A DNA stretch of 64,000 bases, taken from Eutreptiella sp. 'Long Island Sound 2002'. Lineage: Eukaryota; Euglenozoa; Euglenophyceae; Eutreptiales; Eutreptiaceae. The stretch covers positions 68,230,719 through 68,294,718 of the forward strand of contig OZ038379.1 in assembly GCA_964036045.1 (NCBI GenBank). Direction: 5' to 3'. The position numbers and the translations under genes are program-made. The notes below the pieces were generated by a model, which was not told where the DNA came from, made no database searches, and worked only from the letters and a program-made list of their open reading frames with translations. This document shows, in pieces, positions 38,608-48,825 of this stretch. Each line of letters begins with the position of its first letter. Position 1 is the stretch's first letter.

Positions 38608-40473
38608 TGGCACGAAACGTTCGCCAAGTTCGACCTCAGCGTCGTATACGTCCCGGGGAAGGACAACACTGTGGCAGATTGCCTCAGTCGCTGGGCCTAC
38701 CCCGCGAGCAAGGCGTGCATGGACATATCCAGCCATGGCGACGCTGAGGAGACCGAGGAGGCCAAGCGCATCATCGAGATGGAGAAGGCCATGGAGCAAG
38801 AGGGGGTCAAGTGCTTTGAGGTGATGGCAAACCGTATGGACCTGGCCAAGTTCCGGGGTGCCCGCGTCCAAGCTATTCGAGAGGAAACCCTCGAGCAATG
38901 GATGGTGGCCCCTGTAGAGCTAGTCAGGTCGGTGCTCACAGAGGACTGGTCGGATGACTACGCGGCGTCCGAGCACTGGAGCAAGTACTGGAATGCCCCG
39001 AGCGCCCCGTCGGACGACGAGTGGCCTGAGGGCTTGACCGAGGATGGGGACAAACTGTTCCTCAAGGACAAGCTACTGGTCCCTGAGAACCGAGTGGAGG
39101 AGCTCATTGACCACTGGCACAACGCCCAGCTCATGTATCCTGGTCGGGACAAGATGCAGCAGGACCTGGAGTGGCGCTTCAAGTTCCCACCGGGGTACTA
39201 CGCCATCCTGGACAAGTACTGCAGCGACTGTGCCGTGTGTCGGGCCACGAAGAGCCCGAACCACTCCACGGCGGGCAACCCGGTGTACACAGCTATACCG
39301 GAGGCCCCTATGCGGTCCGTGGCCATGGATGTATTTGCCATGCCTGAGGTCACCGTGGAAGGAGAGACCTACGACTGTGTCATCCTGGCGGTGGATAGGC
39401 ACAGTGGGTATATCGTGGCGGTCCCTGGCAAGAAGTCCAAGAAGAAGGACAAGAAGGACAAGCATGGAGTGGGGCTGCAGGCCAAGACCGTCGCTAATGC
39501 CATGATCAGGCATTGGTTGACGATTTTTGATGTCCCGGCTGTCATCTGCAGCGATCGGGGCAGTCAGTTTGTGGGGACGTGGTTCAAGACGATGTGCAAG
39601 CACATGGGCATTCGGCACGCCAAGACCGTGGCGTACCACAGCCGGTCGAATGGCCGAGCTGAGGTGGCCGGGCGGCAAATGTTCGAAAAGTTCCGCCAAC
39701 TGCACATCGACGAACCGGGCCGGAATTGGTATAATTCGCTGTGGAGAGTACTCCAAGCGTATCACGACCTTCCGAGGCCCACCGGACTGTCGCCCCATTG
39801 TATCCTGTTCCTACAGGATCGAGTGTCACGCACTCTCCCGTGGTTGAACCATGGCAAAGTGGCCAGGGATGCGAACGCTATGATGGCTAAGGCGGACGAC
39901 ACGGCGGCCAAGGTGTGCAAGGCACTTCAGGACGAGCATGACAAGAGGGCCAAGTACTTCAAGCAGGGAAAGGTCCAGAAGTATGCTCTCCAAGACACCG
40001 TGTGTGTGGAGCGGCACCACAAGGATGTCCTGTCCAGGCATCGGCAGGTGTCCTGGTATGTGCTGGAGGTAATCGTGCGGAAGGTCGGGCAGGATGTGTA
40101 TGCGGTTCGTGTGGGGGATAACAAGATCCTGGTCCGCGACCATACCCAGCTCTGTCCCCGAGCACCAGACCCCAGCGGACGTCCCGTCACCTTCGAGTTC
40201 ACGTCCGGCGATGTGGACTCGGACGACGAGGGTGAGGACGACGACTTCACCGCCGAGAAGATCCTGGCGGACAAGCCGGACCCGGGGACGCCTGGGGGGA
40301 GGCTTTATAAAGTCCGTTGGAAGGGATTCGGTGCATCCAGGGACTCGTGGGAGCCTCCGAGCAGTTTTGTGCCGAGGTACACCACAGTCTGGATGGATTA
40401 CCTGAGGAAAAAGAATATTTCTTTGGATGTCAAGGACGTGTTGGTCCATTTGGTGGCTGCAGTAGCACCGTAA
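38608..40473 (+). CDS. pol: gypsy-A pol: RNase H end, integrase and chromodomain
   Basis: It continues the polyprotein with VVYVPGKDNTVADCLSRW. Integrase has a zinc-binding HHCC-type region (H near 39,111, CAVC near 39,232). The DDE core has MDVFAMP (Asp 39,328), ICSDRGSQF (Asp 39,553) and NGRAEVAGRQ (Glu near 39,661). The C terminus (40,240-40,400) is a chromodomain: EKILADK..., LYKVRWKGFGASRDSWEP. It would direct integration to modified chromatin. The frame ends at TAA 40,471-40,473. All catalytic residues are present in this copy. Confidence 0.92.
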   Translation, partial: WHETFAKFDLSVVYVPGKDNTVADCLSRWAYPASKACMDISSHGDAEETEEAKRIIEMEKAMEQEGVKCFEVMANRMDLAKFRGARVQAIREETLEQWMVAPVELVRSVLTEDWSDDYAASEHWSKYWNAPSAPSDDEWPEGLTEDGDKLFLKDKLLVPENRVEELIDHWHNAQLMYPGRDKMQQDLEWRFKFPPGYYAILDKYCSDCAVCRATKSPNHSTAGNPVYTAIPEAPMRSVAMDVFAMPEVTVEGETYDCVILAVDRHSGYIVAVPGKKSKKKDKKDKHGVGLQAKTVANAMIRHWLTIFDVPAVICSDRGSQFVGTWFKTMCKHMGIRHAKTVAYHSRSNGRAEVAGRQMFEKFRQLHIDEPGRNWYNSLWRVLQAYHDLPRPTGLSPHCILFLQDRVSRTLPWLNHGKVARDANAMMAKADDTAAKVCKALQDEHDKRAKYFKQGKVQKYALQDTVCVERHHKDVLSRHRQVSWYVLEVIVRKVGQDVYAVRVGDNKILVRDHTQLCPRAPDPSGRPVTFEFTSGDVDSDDEGEDDDFTAEKILADKPDPGTPGGRLYKVRWKGFGASRDSWEPPSSFVPRYTTVWMDYLRKKNISLDVKDVLVHLVAAVAP

Positions 40474-40840
40474 TGGATCCCCCTTGGCATTTTTGTTTGT
40501 TTCTGTGCTTGGGAGACGGCTCAGGGCGTTCATCCGGGGATTTTTGGGCCTTGACTGGCCATCTACCCCCTTCACTCGATCTCCACATATATATTTCATT
40601 GTGGTATACTTATTTAGGTCGACCGACGATGTTTTTCTATCTTTGATCCCCTTGGTCCATGTTGTAGGTCAAGAGGAGACCGAATATGGCGTAGGGCGCT
40701 GATTATCAGTGTCCTCACCCCTCCCTTGGGGCGTGGGGGACGCCTCCATGTGTCCTCGGGACATGGGGGGGGGGGGGTTGGAGCCCATTGGGGACCTCCT
40801 GTCCTCTCTTCAATGACTTCCGAGCGGTAACAACGCTCTG

Positions 40841-40850
40841 AGAAGGGGGG
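40841..40850 (+). promoter_or_regulatory. polypurine tract of gypsy-A
   Basis: AGAAGGGGGG ends on the base before the 3' LTR TGAAGCC, the position where plus-strand DNA synthesis is primed. A longer G run at about 40,769 lies further upstream. Confidence 0.75.
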
Positions 40851-43196
40851 TGAAGCCGGTTCGGACCCCCGTGGCCATCTTTGGGTCACTTGGGGTGTGT
40901 ATCTATGTGCCGGCAAGCCGCTATTGGCTGATATCATACTCTCCCATCCACCTGACCTAACCCGATGTGATAGTGTGATAGGTTTGGCCATTCCGGCTAT
41001 GAGCGGCCATATTCAGTACCGAGGCGCCGCCAGCTGAGATTTATATATCAGAATATCAGGAATCAACAGGGTTTTTTTATCATAATGTTTCCGTAATTTT
41101 TCAGCCTTCCGTTCTGATAGTCAATGTATCGGCGACTGTCAGTTGGCCCGCGATTTTGCGGTAACCGATTGGTTAACTGTTATTTACAGATATTTTGGCG
41201 GAAACCCCGATGAAATGTCAGGCTTCATCAGTAAAGGGTTCGTTGCTTCCGCATTTTTCATATTATACACTCGCAAACTTAATCCTATTTTTTTTAGACT
41301 TTCAGAATCGGATTTTCGACTTCAACATCGCCGCACTTGATATGACGAATCTCGAGTGGTCATGCATTTTTCCCCGATCACGAATCAGCCTTCCTTTGGT
41401 TATGTCCTTCGTTTTGCTTGGAGATATAGGCAAAACGGAATTGATTTGTGAGGCCACTTTGAAGGGTCATATCTCCGGTTCACGGCGAGGTATAACAATT
41501 TCGAGAATTGGGTTGGAACTGCCTTGGTCTCAACTTAATTTAGGAAGCATCAAACGCCTTTGGTGTGTACACATGCCCGGTGTAGCAAGGGATAGGGGTC
41601 AAGAGGGTATAAATTGATATATAACTCTTGGACCGTGCAACCGAATATTTTATTGCGACTTTCCAGTGTTTTGCATGAGTGTTGGGGTTGCATAGATATT
41701 TTCCTTGGGTTCCCACGTATTTTTAACGTGAAGTTATGTCCATGGAGGGGCATGGCATACCATGGTGGGAGCCACTTTTTTAGGGTATGTGTTATATGCA
41801 TGGTATGTGCTTCTATATGCTCACGTCCATGTTATATATCTACGTGTGGCCGGGGAGATGGTGAGCCACACGTGACAAGGGCTTTGCCCATGTCCCAATT
41901 GTGGAATTCAAAGCGCTAGACTAAGTCTACCGCGTATGTATTGCTCATGGTATGTTTGGCAAAGAGATCCATGAGTGCACTCCCATTTTCATGGGGCATG
42001 TAGATATGAGTGGTGAAGGTATCTCCATGCGCCAGATTGGGGATCCAAGTGGAGGAATTGTTCGCAGATGGTTCCAATCATTTGTATATTGAACCATGCG
42101 CGGATATCATGGGTGAGCATAGAGATATACTATCATGACAACTTTGTATTTGGACATATTGTCATGTTTTTCACCTCAATTCTGGCTCATTTTTGTGTTT
42201 TATGTGCTCAACTGGTCGGCTAACAGTAAAGTGCCCAGAGATCCGTGAACTATGGTATGTTGCTTATATGTTTGCATATGCTTCGGTGTTGCACCTCACC
42301 ATTTGCCGGATCACAAAGTCACTTTGGCTTGGCACACGAGGCCTCACAAAATTAGGTCTCATACTCATGAGCTGACTTGTGAAGTATGCCATGTACATAA
42401 CCGGATACGTTTCGGGGCCAATGATGGGATATTCTTGGGCATGGACCTTTGGTCTATATCACCCTTGTAGCTTACCCTCCGGTTTGACACATGCATGGAG
42501 CATTTGGATATTTGCCGTATGCATTTTTGAGTATATAATTGACTTTTGGGCATAATGGTGTGATTTGCCTGAACTTGCCATGTTGTGAGGTCATCATCAT
42601 GGGGCAGTTCTCCAAGCCCAATCGACTCCAAGTCCAATCAAGGTTTTGTCAGGGTAGGGCGTGGTCCTGAGTGCCACCCTAGGCCATGACACGCCACCTG
42701 CCCCTTTGGGCTAGGATTTAGAGGCTTGGGGGTGAACACCTTTTTGGGGTTTGTGTAGTGACTTTTGACACATGGTATTTAGCCATCCTATTTGACTGGG
42801 TTCAGGGCATCATGTTGGTGAGTAAAGGGAAGGTCTTGAGTCCAGGGAATGAGGGGTCTCTGGCTGTGATTGTGTAAGTTTCCATCTTTCCTCAACTTTG
42901 CTTTATTTGTGTTCATATGCCAATTTCAGGGCTTTCTTCCTTGGTGCAATTCTTGTACATGCCCGCCACCGTGAGACGATACGTGTGCTGAACGAAAGCC
43001 CACAGTGTGGATTGCGTTATTGCTGTATTTGTGGGATCTGGTTGCTGTTCAGGGTTGAAGGAGGATAGTATTTTCTATATTTTTGGATTTGGAACCCTGG
43101 ATTTTGATAAATGCAATCGTTGATCAGGAGCAAGTCAGCAGGGGTAACATGCGGAAGGGGCACAGCGGGGGCCGGTCCCGGTAGGGACCTTCTTTA
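40851..43196 (+). repeat. gypsy-A 3' LTR (2,346 bp)
   Basis: It matches the 5' LTR along its whole length, with a TATAAAT box at 41,608. It carries an extra block of about 22 nt (starting near 42,349 within AGGCCTCACAAAATTAGG) absent from the 5' LTR. Confidence 0.92.
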
Positions 43197-43204
43197 CCTT
43201 CAGG

Positions 43205-44000
43205 GCTTTTTTGCCGAACGCTGCAACCGCTGTGCAGATAGCCATCTCTTTGGCTGAGAAAAAGGAGAAGGGGATATACCTCATTGTGCAAACACAACAC
43301 AAGCCTCGCTAACAACGCACACCTTTGTCACCTTGGACGTATTCCCCGTGGTGTGGGTCATCCAAATCCATCATGACCCAATGATCTATGATAATGGTGT
43401 CCACGGTCGATCGCTGGTCCTGCATAGTGAATGCCACTTTTTTGTAGAACTCTGGATAACCAAAATCCGATGTGTCTTTCCACGGATGTGTGTGCAGCAA
43501 ATGCACTGTGAAAAGTCTTCCTTTCGAGATCTGCAACTCTTGCAGAACCAGTTCAAGTTGTATGCAGACGGCCTCTGGTAGAGCCGTCATGGCCTCCCAA
43601 CCCTTCCAACTGCGAATCACCACATGTATGGCCAGTGCGTCCTTGAAAATTCGTATTTATGGTGCCGAGAAGAGCAAGGATCTTAGATGCACCAAAACTG
43701 TGGAGCAGCGCCTGCAAGTTGGTAGATCTGCGTTTAGCAGACCATTCAGGCCCTTTATTAGCGATTGCAACATTCGTGGTGGTATCAACACTGGTGCTCT
43801 TGCCAGATCCAGTCAAAACCCGAGAAATATGAGAGACTTCGCGGGCGTCAGCACGGACTTTGCGATATGAACTTGGATTCCCAGCCTGAAGAGTAAATTG
43901 ACAAGCAGTTGGGTATGCAGTCTGCATAACTCCGCTGACGGTGCAATGACTAAGAAATCCTGGAGATATACGTACGGCAAGGCCAATTGGCTCCTGTTCA
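43205..44000 (-). pseudogene. decayed DIRS-like reverse transcriptase / RNase H fragment
   Basis: On the - strand, 43,813-44,001 reads YLQDFLVIAPSAELCRLHTQ, followed by LGIQVHIAKSVL..LIFLGF. This is the motif C to E arrangement of DIRS/Ngaro tyrosine-recombinase retroelements, with Asp of Y-x-D-D changed to Gln. It continues in another frame at 43,553-43,900 (LQALLHSFGASKILALLG) and another at 43,300-43,620 (LPEAVCIQLELVLQELQ). FSAKEMAICTAVAAFGKKA near 43,205-43,270 resembles the RNase H E-L-x-A-I region. It is cut by gypsy-A on one side and by the 65-bp repeat on the other. Frameshifts and the lost Asp make it non-functional. Confidence 0.55.
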
Positions 44001-45660
44001 CCGGTGCACCCGCTCGGTGTGTTGTGTTGCGTGTGCGGTGTCCTGGGCCACTTGGCTCCTGTTCACCGGTGCGCCCGCGTGGTTTGTTGTGTTGTGTGTG
44101 CGCTGTCCTGGGCCACTTGGCTCCCGTTCACCGTTGTGCCCACTGGGTGTGTTGTGTTGCGTGTGCGGTGTCCTGGGCCACTTGGCTCCTGTTCACCGGT
44201 GTGCCCGTTCTGTCTTTTGCTTTGCTTGTGCCATGTCCTGGTCCAAGCGGCTCCTGTTCATAGGTGTGCCCGCTCGGTGCATTGCTTTGCATGTGCGGTA
44301 TCCTGGGCCACTTAGCTCCCGTTCACCGGTGTGCCCGCTCGATGTGTTGTTTTGCGTGTGCGCTGTCCTTGGCCACTTGGCTCCTGTTCACCGGTGTGCC
44401 TGCTCCGTGCGTTGTGTTGCGCGTGCCGCGTCCCGGGCCACTTGGCTCCTGTTCACTGGTGTGCCCGCTCGGTGTGTTGTGCTGCGTGTGCGGTGTCCTT
44501 GGCCACTTGGCTCCTGTTCAACGGTGTGCCCGCTTGGTGTGTTGCTGTGCGTATGCGGTGCCCTGGGCCACGTTGCTCCTGTTCACCGGTGCGCCCGATC
44601 CGTCCTTTGATTAGCTTGTGTGGTGTCTTGGGCCACTTGGCTCCCGTACACCGGTGTGCCCGCACGGTGGGTTGTGTTGTGTGTGCGGTGTCCTGGGCCA
44701 CTGGGCTCCCGTTCACCGGTGTGCCCGCTCGGTGCGTTGTATTGCGCGTGCGGCGTCCTGGGCCACTCGGCTCCTGTTCACTGGTGTGCCCGCTCGGTGT
44801 GTTGTGCTGCGTGTGCGGTGTCCTGGGCCACTTGGCTCCTGTTCACCGGTGTGCCCGTTCGGTGTGTTGTGTTGCGTGTGCAGTGTCCTGGGCCACTTGG
44901 CCCCTGTTCACCAGTGTGACCGCTTGGTGTGTTGCTGTGCGTGGCCGGTGTCCTGGGCCACGTGGCTCCCGTTCACCGGTGTGCCCGCTCGGTGGGTTGT
45001 GTTGCATGTGCGGTGTCCTGGGCCACTTGGCTGCCGTTCACCGGTGTGCCCGCTCGGTGCGTTGTGTTGCGCGTGCGGCGTCCTGGGCTACTTGGCTCCT
45101 GTTCACTGGTGTGCCCGCTCGGTGTGTTGTGCCCCTGTGTGCGGTGTCCTGGGCCACTTGGCTCCTGTTCAGCACTGTGCCCGTTCGGTGTGTTGTGTTG
45201 TGTGTGAGGTGTCCTGGGCCACTTGGCTCCTGTTCACCGGTGCGCCCGCTCCGTCCTTTGATTTGCTTGTGTGGTGTCCTGGGCCACTTGGCTCCTGTCC
45301 ACCGGTGTGCCGGCTCGATGTGTTGTTTTCGTGTGGGGTGTCTCAGGCCCCTTGGCTCCTGTTCACCGATGTGCCCGCTCGGTGTGTTGTGTTGCGTGTG
45401 CCGTGTCCTGGGCCACTTGGCTCCTGTTCACCGGTGTGACCCCTTGGTGTGTTGCTGTGCGTGTCCGGTGTCCTGGGCCACGAGGCTCCCGTTCACCCGT
45501 TCGCCCGCTCGGTGGGTTGTGTTGCGCGTGCGGTGTCCTGGGCCACTTGGCTTCTGTTCTCTGGTGTGCCCGCTCGGTAGGTTGTGTTGCGTGTACGGTG
45601 TCCTGGGCCGCTTGGCTCTCGTTCACCGGTGTGCTCGCTCGGTGTGCTGTGTTTTGGGTT
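43984..45660 (+). repeat. 65-bp minisatellite, about 26 units
   Basis: The unit TCCTGGGCCACTTGGCTCCT, then GTTCACCGGTGTGCCCGCTC, then a GTGTGTTGTG-rich end, recurs at exactly 65-bp steps (44,041, 44,106, 44,171, 44,236, 44,301, 44,366 and on). Substitutions are scattered; indels are few. A 65-bp unit cycles through three frames, which yields overlapping false ORFs on both strands. Confidence 0.95.
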
Positions 45661-45699
45661 GCGCGTGCGGTGTTGCGTGTGCGGGGCGTCGCTGCGGAG

Positions 45700-45850
45700 C
45701 GCTCACTCGTCCATCCAGACGGCGGCTGTTCGTAGCCGGCAGGGGCCGGGTACGCTGCCGGGCGCGCACTCGTCCATCAGGACGGCGCCTGTTTGTAGCC
45801 GGCAGGGGCTGGGTACCATCGGGAAGCGCACTCGTCCATCCGGATGGCGG
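45700..45850 (+). repeat. 62-63-bp tandem repeat, 2.5 units
   Basis: CACTCGTCCATC..GACGGCG..TGTAGCCGGCAGGGG recurs with starts at 45,705, 45,768 and 45,830. The last unit is partial. Confidence 0.8.
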
Positions 45851-46589
45851 CTGGTGTTGTTTGGCACCTGTTCCTGTGCCGTCGTTTGTGCGTGTTGTGC
45901 GCGCTCTCCGGCAGCCTTTGTTGCTTGGCACCTGTCCGTGTTCCTTGGTTGTGGCCGGCGGCGTGCCTCTCTGGCGTGCTTCGTGGCCCCGCCTCGTGCG
46001 CAGCGCCCCGTCCGGTCCGGTCGCTCTCGGTGCTCTGGTCGGCTTTCCCGACGCCGTGGTGCCTTTCCCCACCCCGGGGGCTGTCGCCCCTGGCTCTACT
46101 GGGTGGCTGCGCGGGGCACGCGGAGGCCGGCTGAGAACCGGGCTCATTGTGCCTGCCGCTGGACCCCGCCGAGGCAGGGGCGCTGGGCACGCTCCGCGTC
46201 GTACCCGTTCGGGGCCCCACGATGGGGTTGTCCCTGGCGGGTCCCTCCGGCGTCGGTCTTAGGCTGCGTGTGCTGCCGTGGTTTGGCGTGTGTGGACCCA
46301 GTCACTGACGCGTCCGGTTTCCCGTACCGTCTGTCGTTCAACGGGGGACTCGGCCGGTGCACCGGGGCTGTTTCGTGTGAGATCCGACACCTCCCCTTGC
46401 GGGTTGGAGGATGCCATGCCAGGGTCCCGTGCGTGTGTGCGTGTGCTCGTCCGTCTTGGACGGGTCTGGCGGGCCGGCCTCCTGGGCGCGTTCTGGTGCG
46501 CCTCACTTTTTTCCTCGGGCCGCTCCGTCTTTCTGCTTTGCTCGGCCCCCTCCAGGCTGGGGTTGCCCCTCTCTCGGTCCTTTTTTTTT

Positions 46590-47450
46590 CTTCTTGTTTT
46601 GTTGTTTTCCGCGCGCCCTCTTTGTCTCTTGCTTTCTTTGGTTTCCGGCCCGGGCTGCCTTGGGCCTTGGCGCCTTGTTTTCCTTTCCTCCTCCGCCCCC
46701 GGCCCGTGGTTTTTTTTTCTCTTTTCTTCCTTCCTTCTGCGCCCTCGTTGTCTCTAACTTTCTTTGGTTTCCGGCCCCGGGTGCCCTGGGCCTTGGCGCT
46801 GTGTGTTGTTTGTTCGGTTAGCCTTCTGCTTCCCCGCTCTTCGTGCGCTCTCACCTCGTTTGTGTCTTCCGCCCGGCCGTTGGCTGCTCCTTGGTGGTTG
46901 CCGCCGCCCCCCCCTCCCCTTTTGTGTCTCGCGGGTCTTGTCGCCGCCGCTCGGTGCCTTTGTTTTTCTTTTTTTCTTCTTTCTTTTTCTTTCTGTCGCC
47001 GCGTTGTCTCCGGCGCTCTCTGGTTTCCGGCCCCGTGTGCGGCAGGCCTTGGCGCTGTGTGCTGTTTGTTTTGTTGGCCTCCCGCTTCTCGGCTCTCCGT
47101 GCGCTCTCCCCTCGTTTGAGTTTCCCGCCTGGCTGTTGGCTGCTCCCTGGTGGTTGCTGCCCCCCCTCCCCTGTGTCCCGCGGTTTTCGTCGCTGCCGCT
47201 CGGTCCCCCCCCCCCTTTTTTTTTCTCCTTCGTTGTGTGCGCCCGTTGTCTCTGGCTTTCTCTGGTTTCCGGAACCGCGTGCCCTGGGCCTCGGCGCTGT
47301 GTGTTGTTTGCTTTGTTGGCCTCCCGCTTCTCGGCTCTCTGTGCGCTGTCGCCTCTTTTGTGCTTCCCGCCTGGCTGTTGGCTGCTCCCTGGTGGCTGCT
47401 GCCCCCCCCCCCCCCCCCCGCTTTCGTGTCTCTCGGTGTTGGTCGCCGCC
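46590..47450 (+). repeat. about 245-bp imperfect tandem repeat, 3 or more units, pyrimidine/G-rich
   Basis: GGTTTCCGG followed by GGCCTTGGCGCTGTGTG and later TGTTGGCTGCTCC(C/T)TGGTGG recurs near 46,771, 47,021 and 47,265, with a degenerate copy before 46,700. C and T runs vary between units. Confidence 0.75.
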
Positions 47451-48239
47451 GCTCGGTGCTGTGTGCCGTGTGCTGTGGTGTGCTGTTTGTCCCTGGGTGC
47501 GGTGCTGCACCGCGCTGCGGCCCGTTGTGCCGTTCGGTGTTGTGCTGTTGTGAGCTCTGTTGTTTTATTGCGCTCATTTTGGTGCCGCTGCTTGTTGTGC
47601 CGTGCCCTGTGGTGCTGCCCGTCGCCCTGGGGCCCTGTGCTTTGCGGCGTTGTGTTTTGGGGTTTGGCCCCCTGCTGTGTGCTCTGTGCTGTGCGTGTTT
47701 TGTCGTGGCGTGTTGGTGCGCGCTGTTGTTCGCCGCTGTGCGTTGTGCTGTGTGTGTCTTGAGGTGTTGTGCTGTGCGTTCCCTGTCCTCTCCGCTCTGT
47801 GCGGTGCTGTGCTTCGCTGTGCTGATACGCTTGCGTTGTGCTGTTCGTGTGGTGCGTGCTGTTGCTGGCGCCTGGTGCTGTCGTGCGCTGCTGTGTGTTG
47901 TGCTGTTTCTCTTGGTGTTCTGTTGTGCAGTCCTGCGTCTGGTGGCCCGTGGTTGTCTGCTGGTGGTGTGTTTCGGTGTCGGTGTCCCTGTCTGGCTGTG
48001 TGGTCTGCTTCCCTGTGGTTGTTGTGTTTTGCGATGGTGCCCTGCCTCCCTGTGTCCTGTTCTGTGGTGCTGTGCTGTCGCGTGGTGCTGTGCTGTTGTG
48101 CTCTGCTGTCATTTTGCGGTGTTGTTGGTACTTGCTTTGCCCTCCAGTGGCCTGTCGTGCTGTGCTGTTTTGTGCTGTTGGTTTTCTGTGTTGTTTTTTG
48201 CCCGGTGGTGGTGTCGGCGTGCTGTGATGCCCTTTCCCT

Positions 48240-48825
48240 CCCTGCCAGCACGCAGAATAAACACTGGTTATTACCCTTAGTGACCCCGCCCCCGTTTCTG
48301 TGTCGTTGGTTCACGTAGTCCGAGAATGTGGTCTCGCCGTTCGTCGTTTGATTGCTGATTCCGGCCGCGATTTTTTTGGATAAAGCTGTCTTGTTCGTCG
48401 TCGACTTGGCTTGCCTGCAGCAAAGCGGAGAGCAAACACGGCGAGGGTGGGGCAGAGACGGGAAGGGGAGGTACATGGAGAAGAAAACAAAGCGAGAGGG
48501 CACGAGTTTAGAGGCGTAGCGTCTTAGAAAAATATTTTATGGTTTTTCCGCGCTGGTCGCGGAGCGTTTTTCCTTACGTATACGGCGTGTTGGAGGGCAA
48601 GGGGCACGGCTTTCTACTGGTACGTTCGCTACGGTCCTTACGGCGTTAACTATTCACCTATTTGAGGCCAAAGAATTTTCCGTCGCGTTTTGACGCGTTT
48701 CGCAGCGCGCTTTTTTGCCTAGCCATATTTTATGCTAATTAGCTTTATTCTCCGCTATTTAGAAATTTTTTTCGTCGTATTTTACTTATATTTTCATTCT
48801 CATCAGGCAACAGGGCGCAGCGCAC
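48240..48825 (+). repeat. tail of A-poor element 2, related to 28,140-28,700
   Basis: Shared landmarks in the same order: GGGGAGGTACATGGAGA (GGGGAGGTAGGTGCATGGAGA in copy 1), CGCGCTGGTCGCG, GACGCGTTTCGCAGCGCGC, GCTAATTAGCTT, a CTATTTAGAAA run, then a T-rich stretch ending near CAGCGC. The copies are diverged but clearly related. No ORF. Confidence 0.7.

Larger units (their letters stand above)
30066..43196 (+). mobile_element. gypsy-A: full-length Ty3/gypsy chromovirus, 13.1 kb
   Basis: It has two 2.3-kb LTRs, a 12-nt primer-binding site at the 5' LTR edge, a polypurine tract at the 3' LTR edge, and gag, protease, RT, RNase H, integrase and chromodomain in that order, which defines the chromovirus branch of Ty3/gypsy. 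Coding is broken by a frameshift in gag and by four in-frame stops (TAG 35,404, TAG 35,593, TAG 36,775, TGA 38,605). A possible 4-bp target duplication CCTT (30,063-30,066 and 43,197-43,200) is uncertain, since it would place the LTR start one base later. Confidence 0.92.
43984..48825 (+). mobile_element. A-poor repeat element, copy 2 (4.8 kb)
   Basis: It has three parts: a 65-bp minisatellite (to about 45,660), a GC-rich A-poor stretch with 62-bp and 245-bp repeats running into TGCTGTG-type sequence (to about 48,240), and a tail of about 585 bp related to 28,140-28,700. Orientation is as in copy 1. Left and right junctions fall inside a DIRS-like fragment and inside gypsy-B pol. All six frames are open over long stretches (up to 643 codons) purely because A is rare on the + strand. 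Confidence 0.5.

Noticed and set aside
44331-46262. 643-codon + strand ORF and overlapping - strand ORFs (e.g. 45,623-46,147) in the minisatellite region
   Set aside because: The + strand has almost no A, so stop codons are absent in all frames. The peptide simply repeats with the 65-bp unit and shows no protein family signature.
46144-48503. - strand ORFs of 477, 452 and 309 codons rich in Gln, Thr, Arg, Lys
   Set aside because: They overlap each other in different frames over T-poor sequence, which cannot form stops. They follow the 245-bp tandem repeat and are compositional artefacts.
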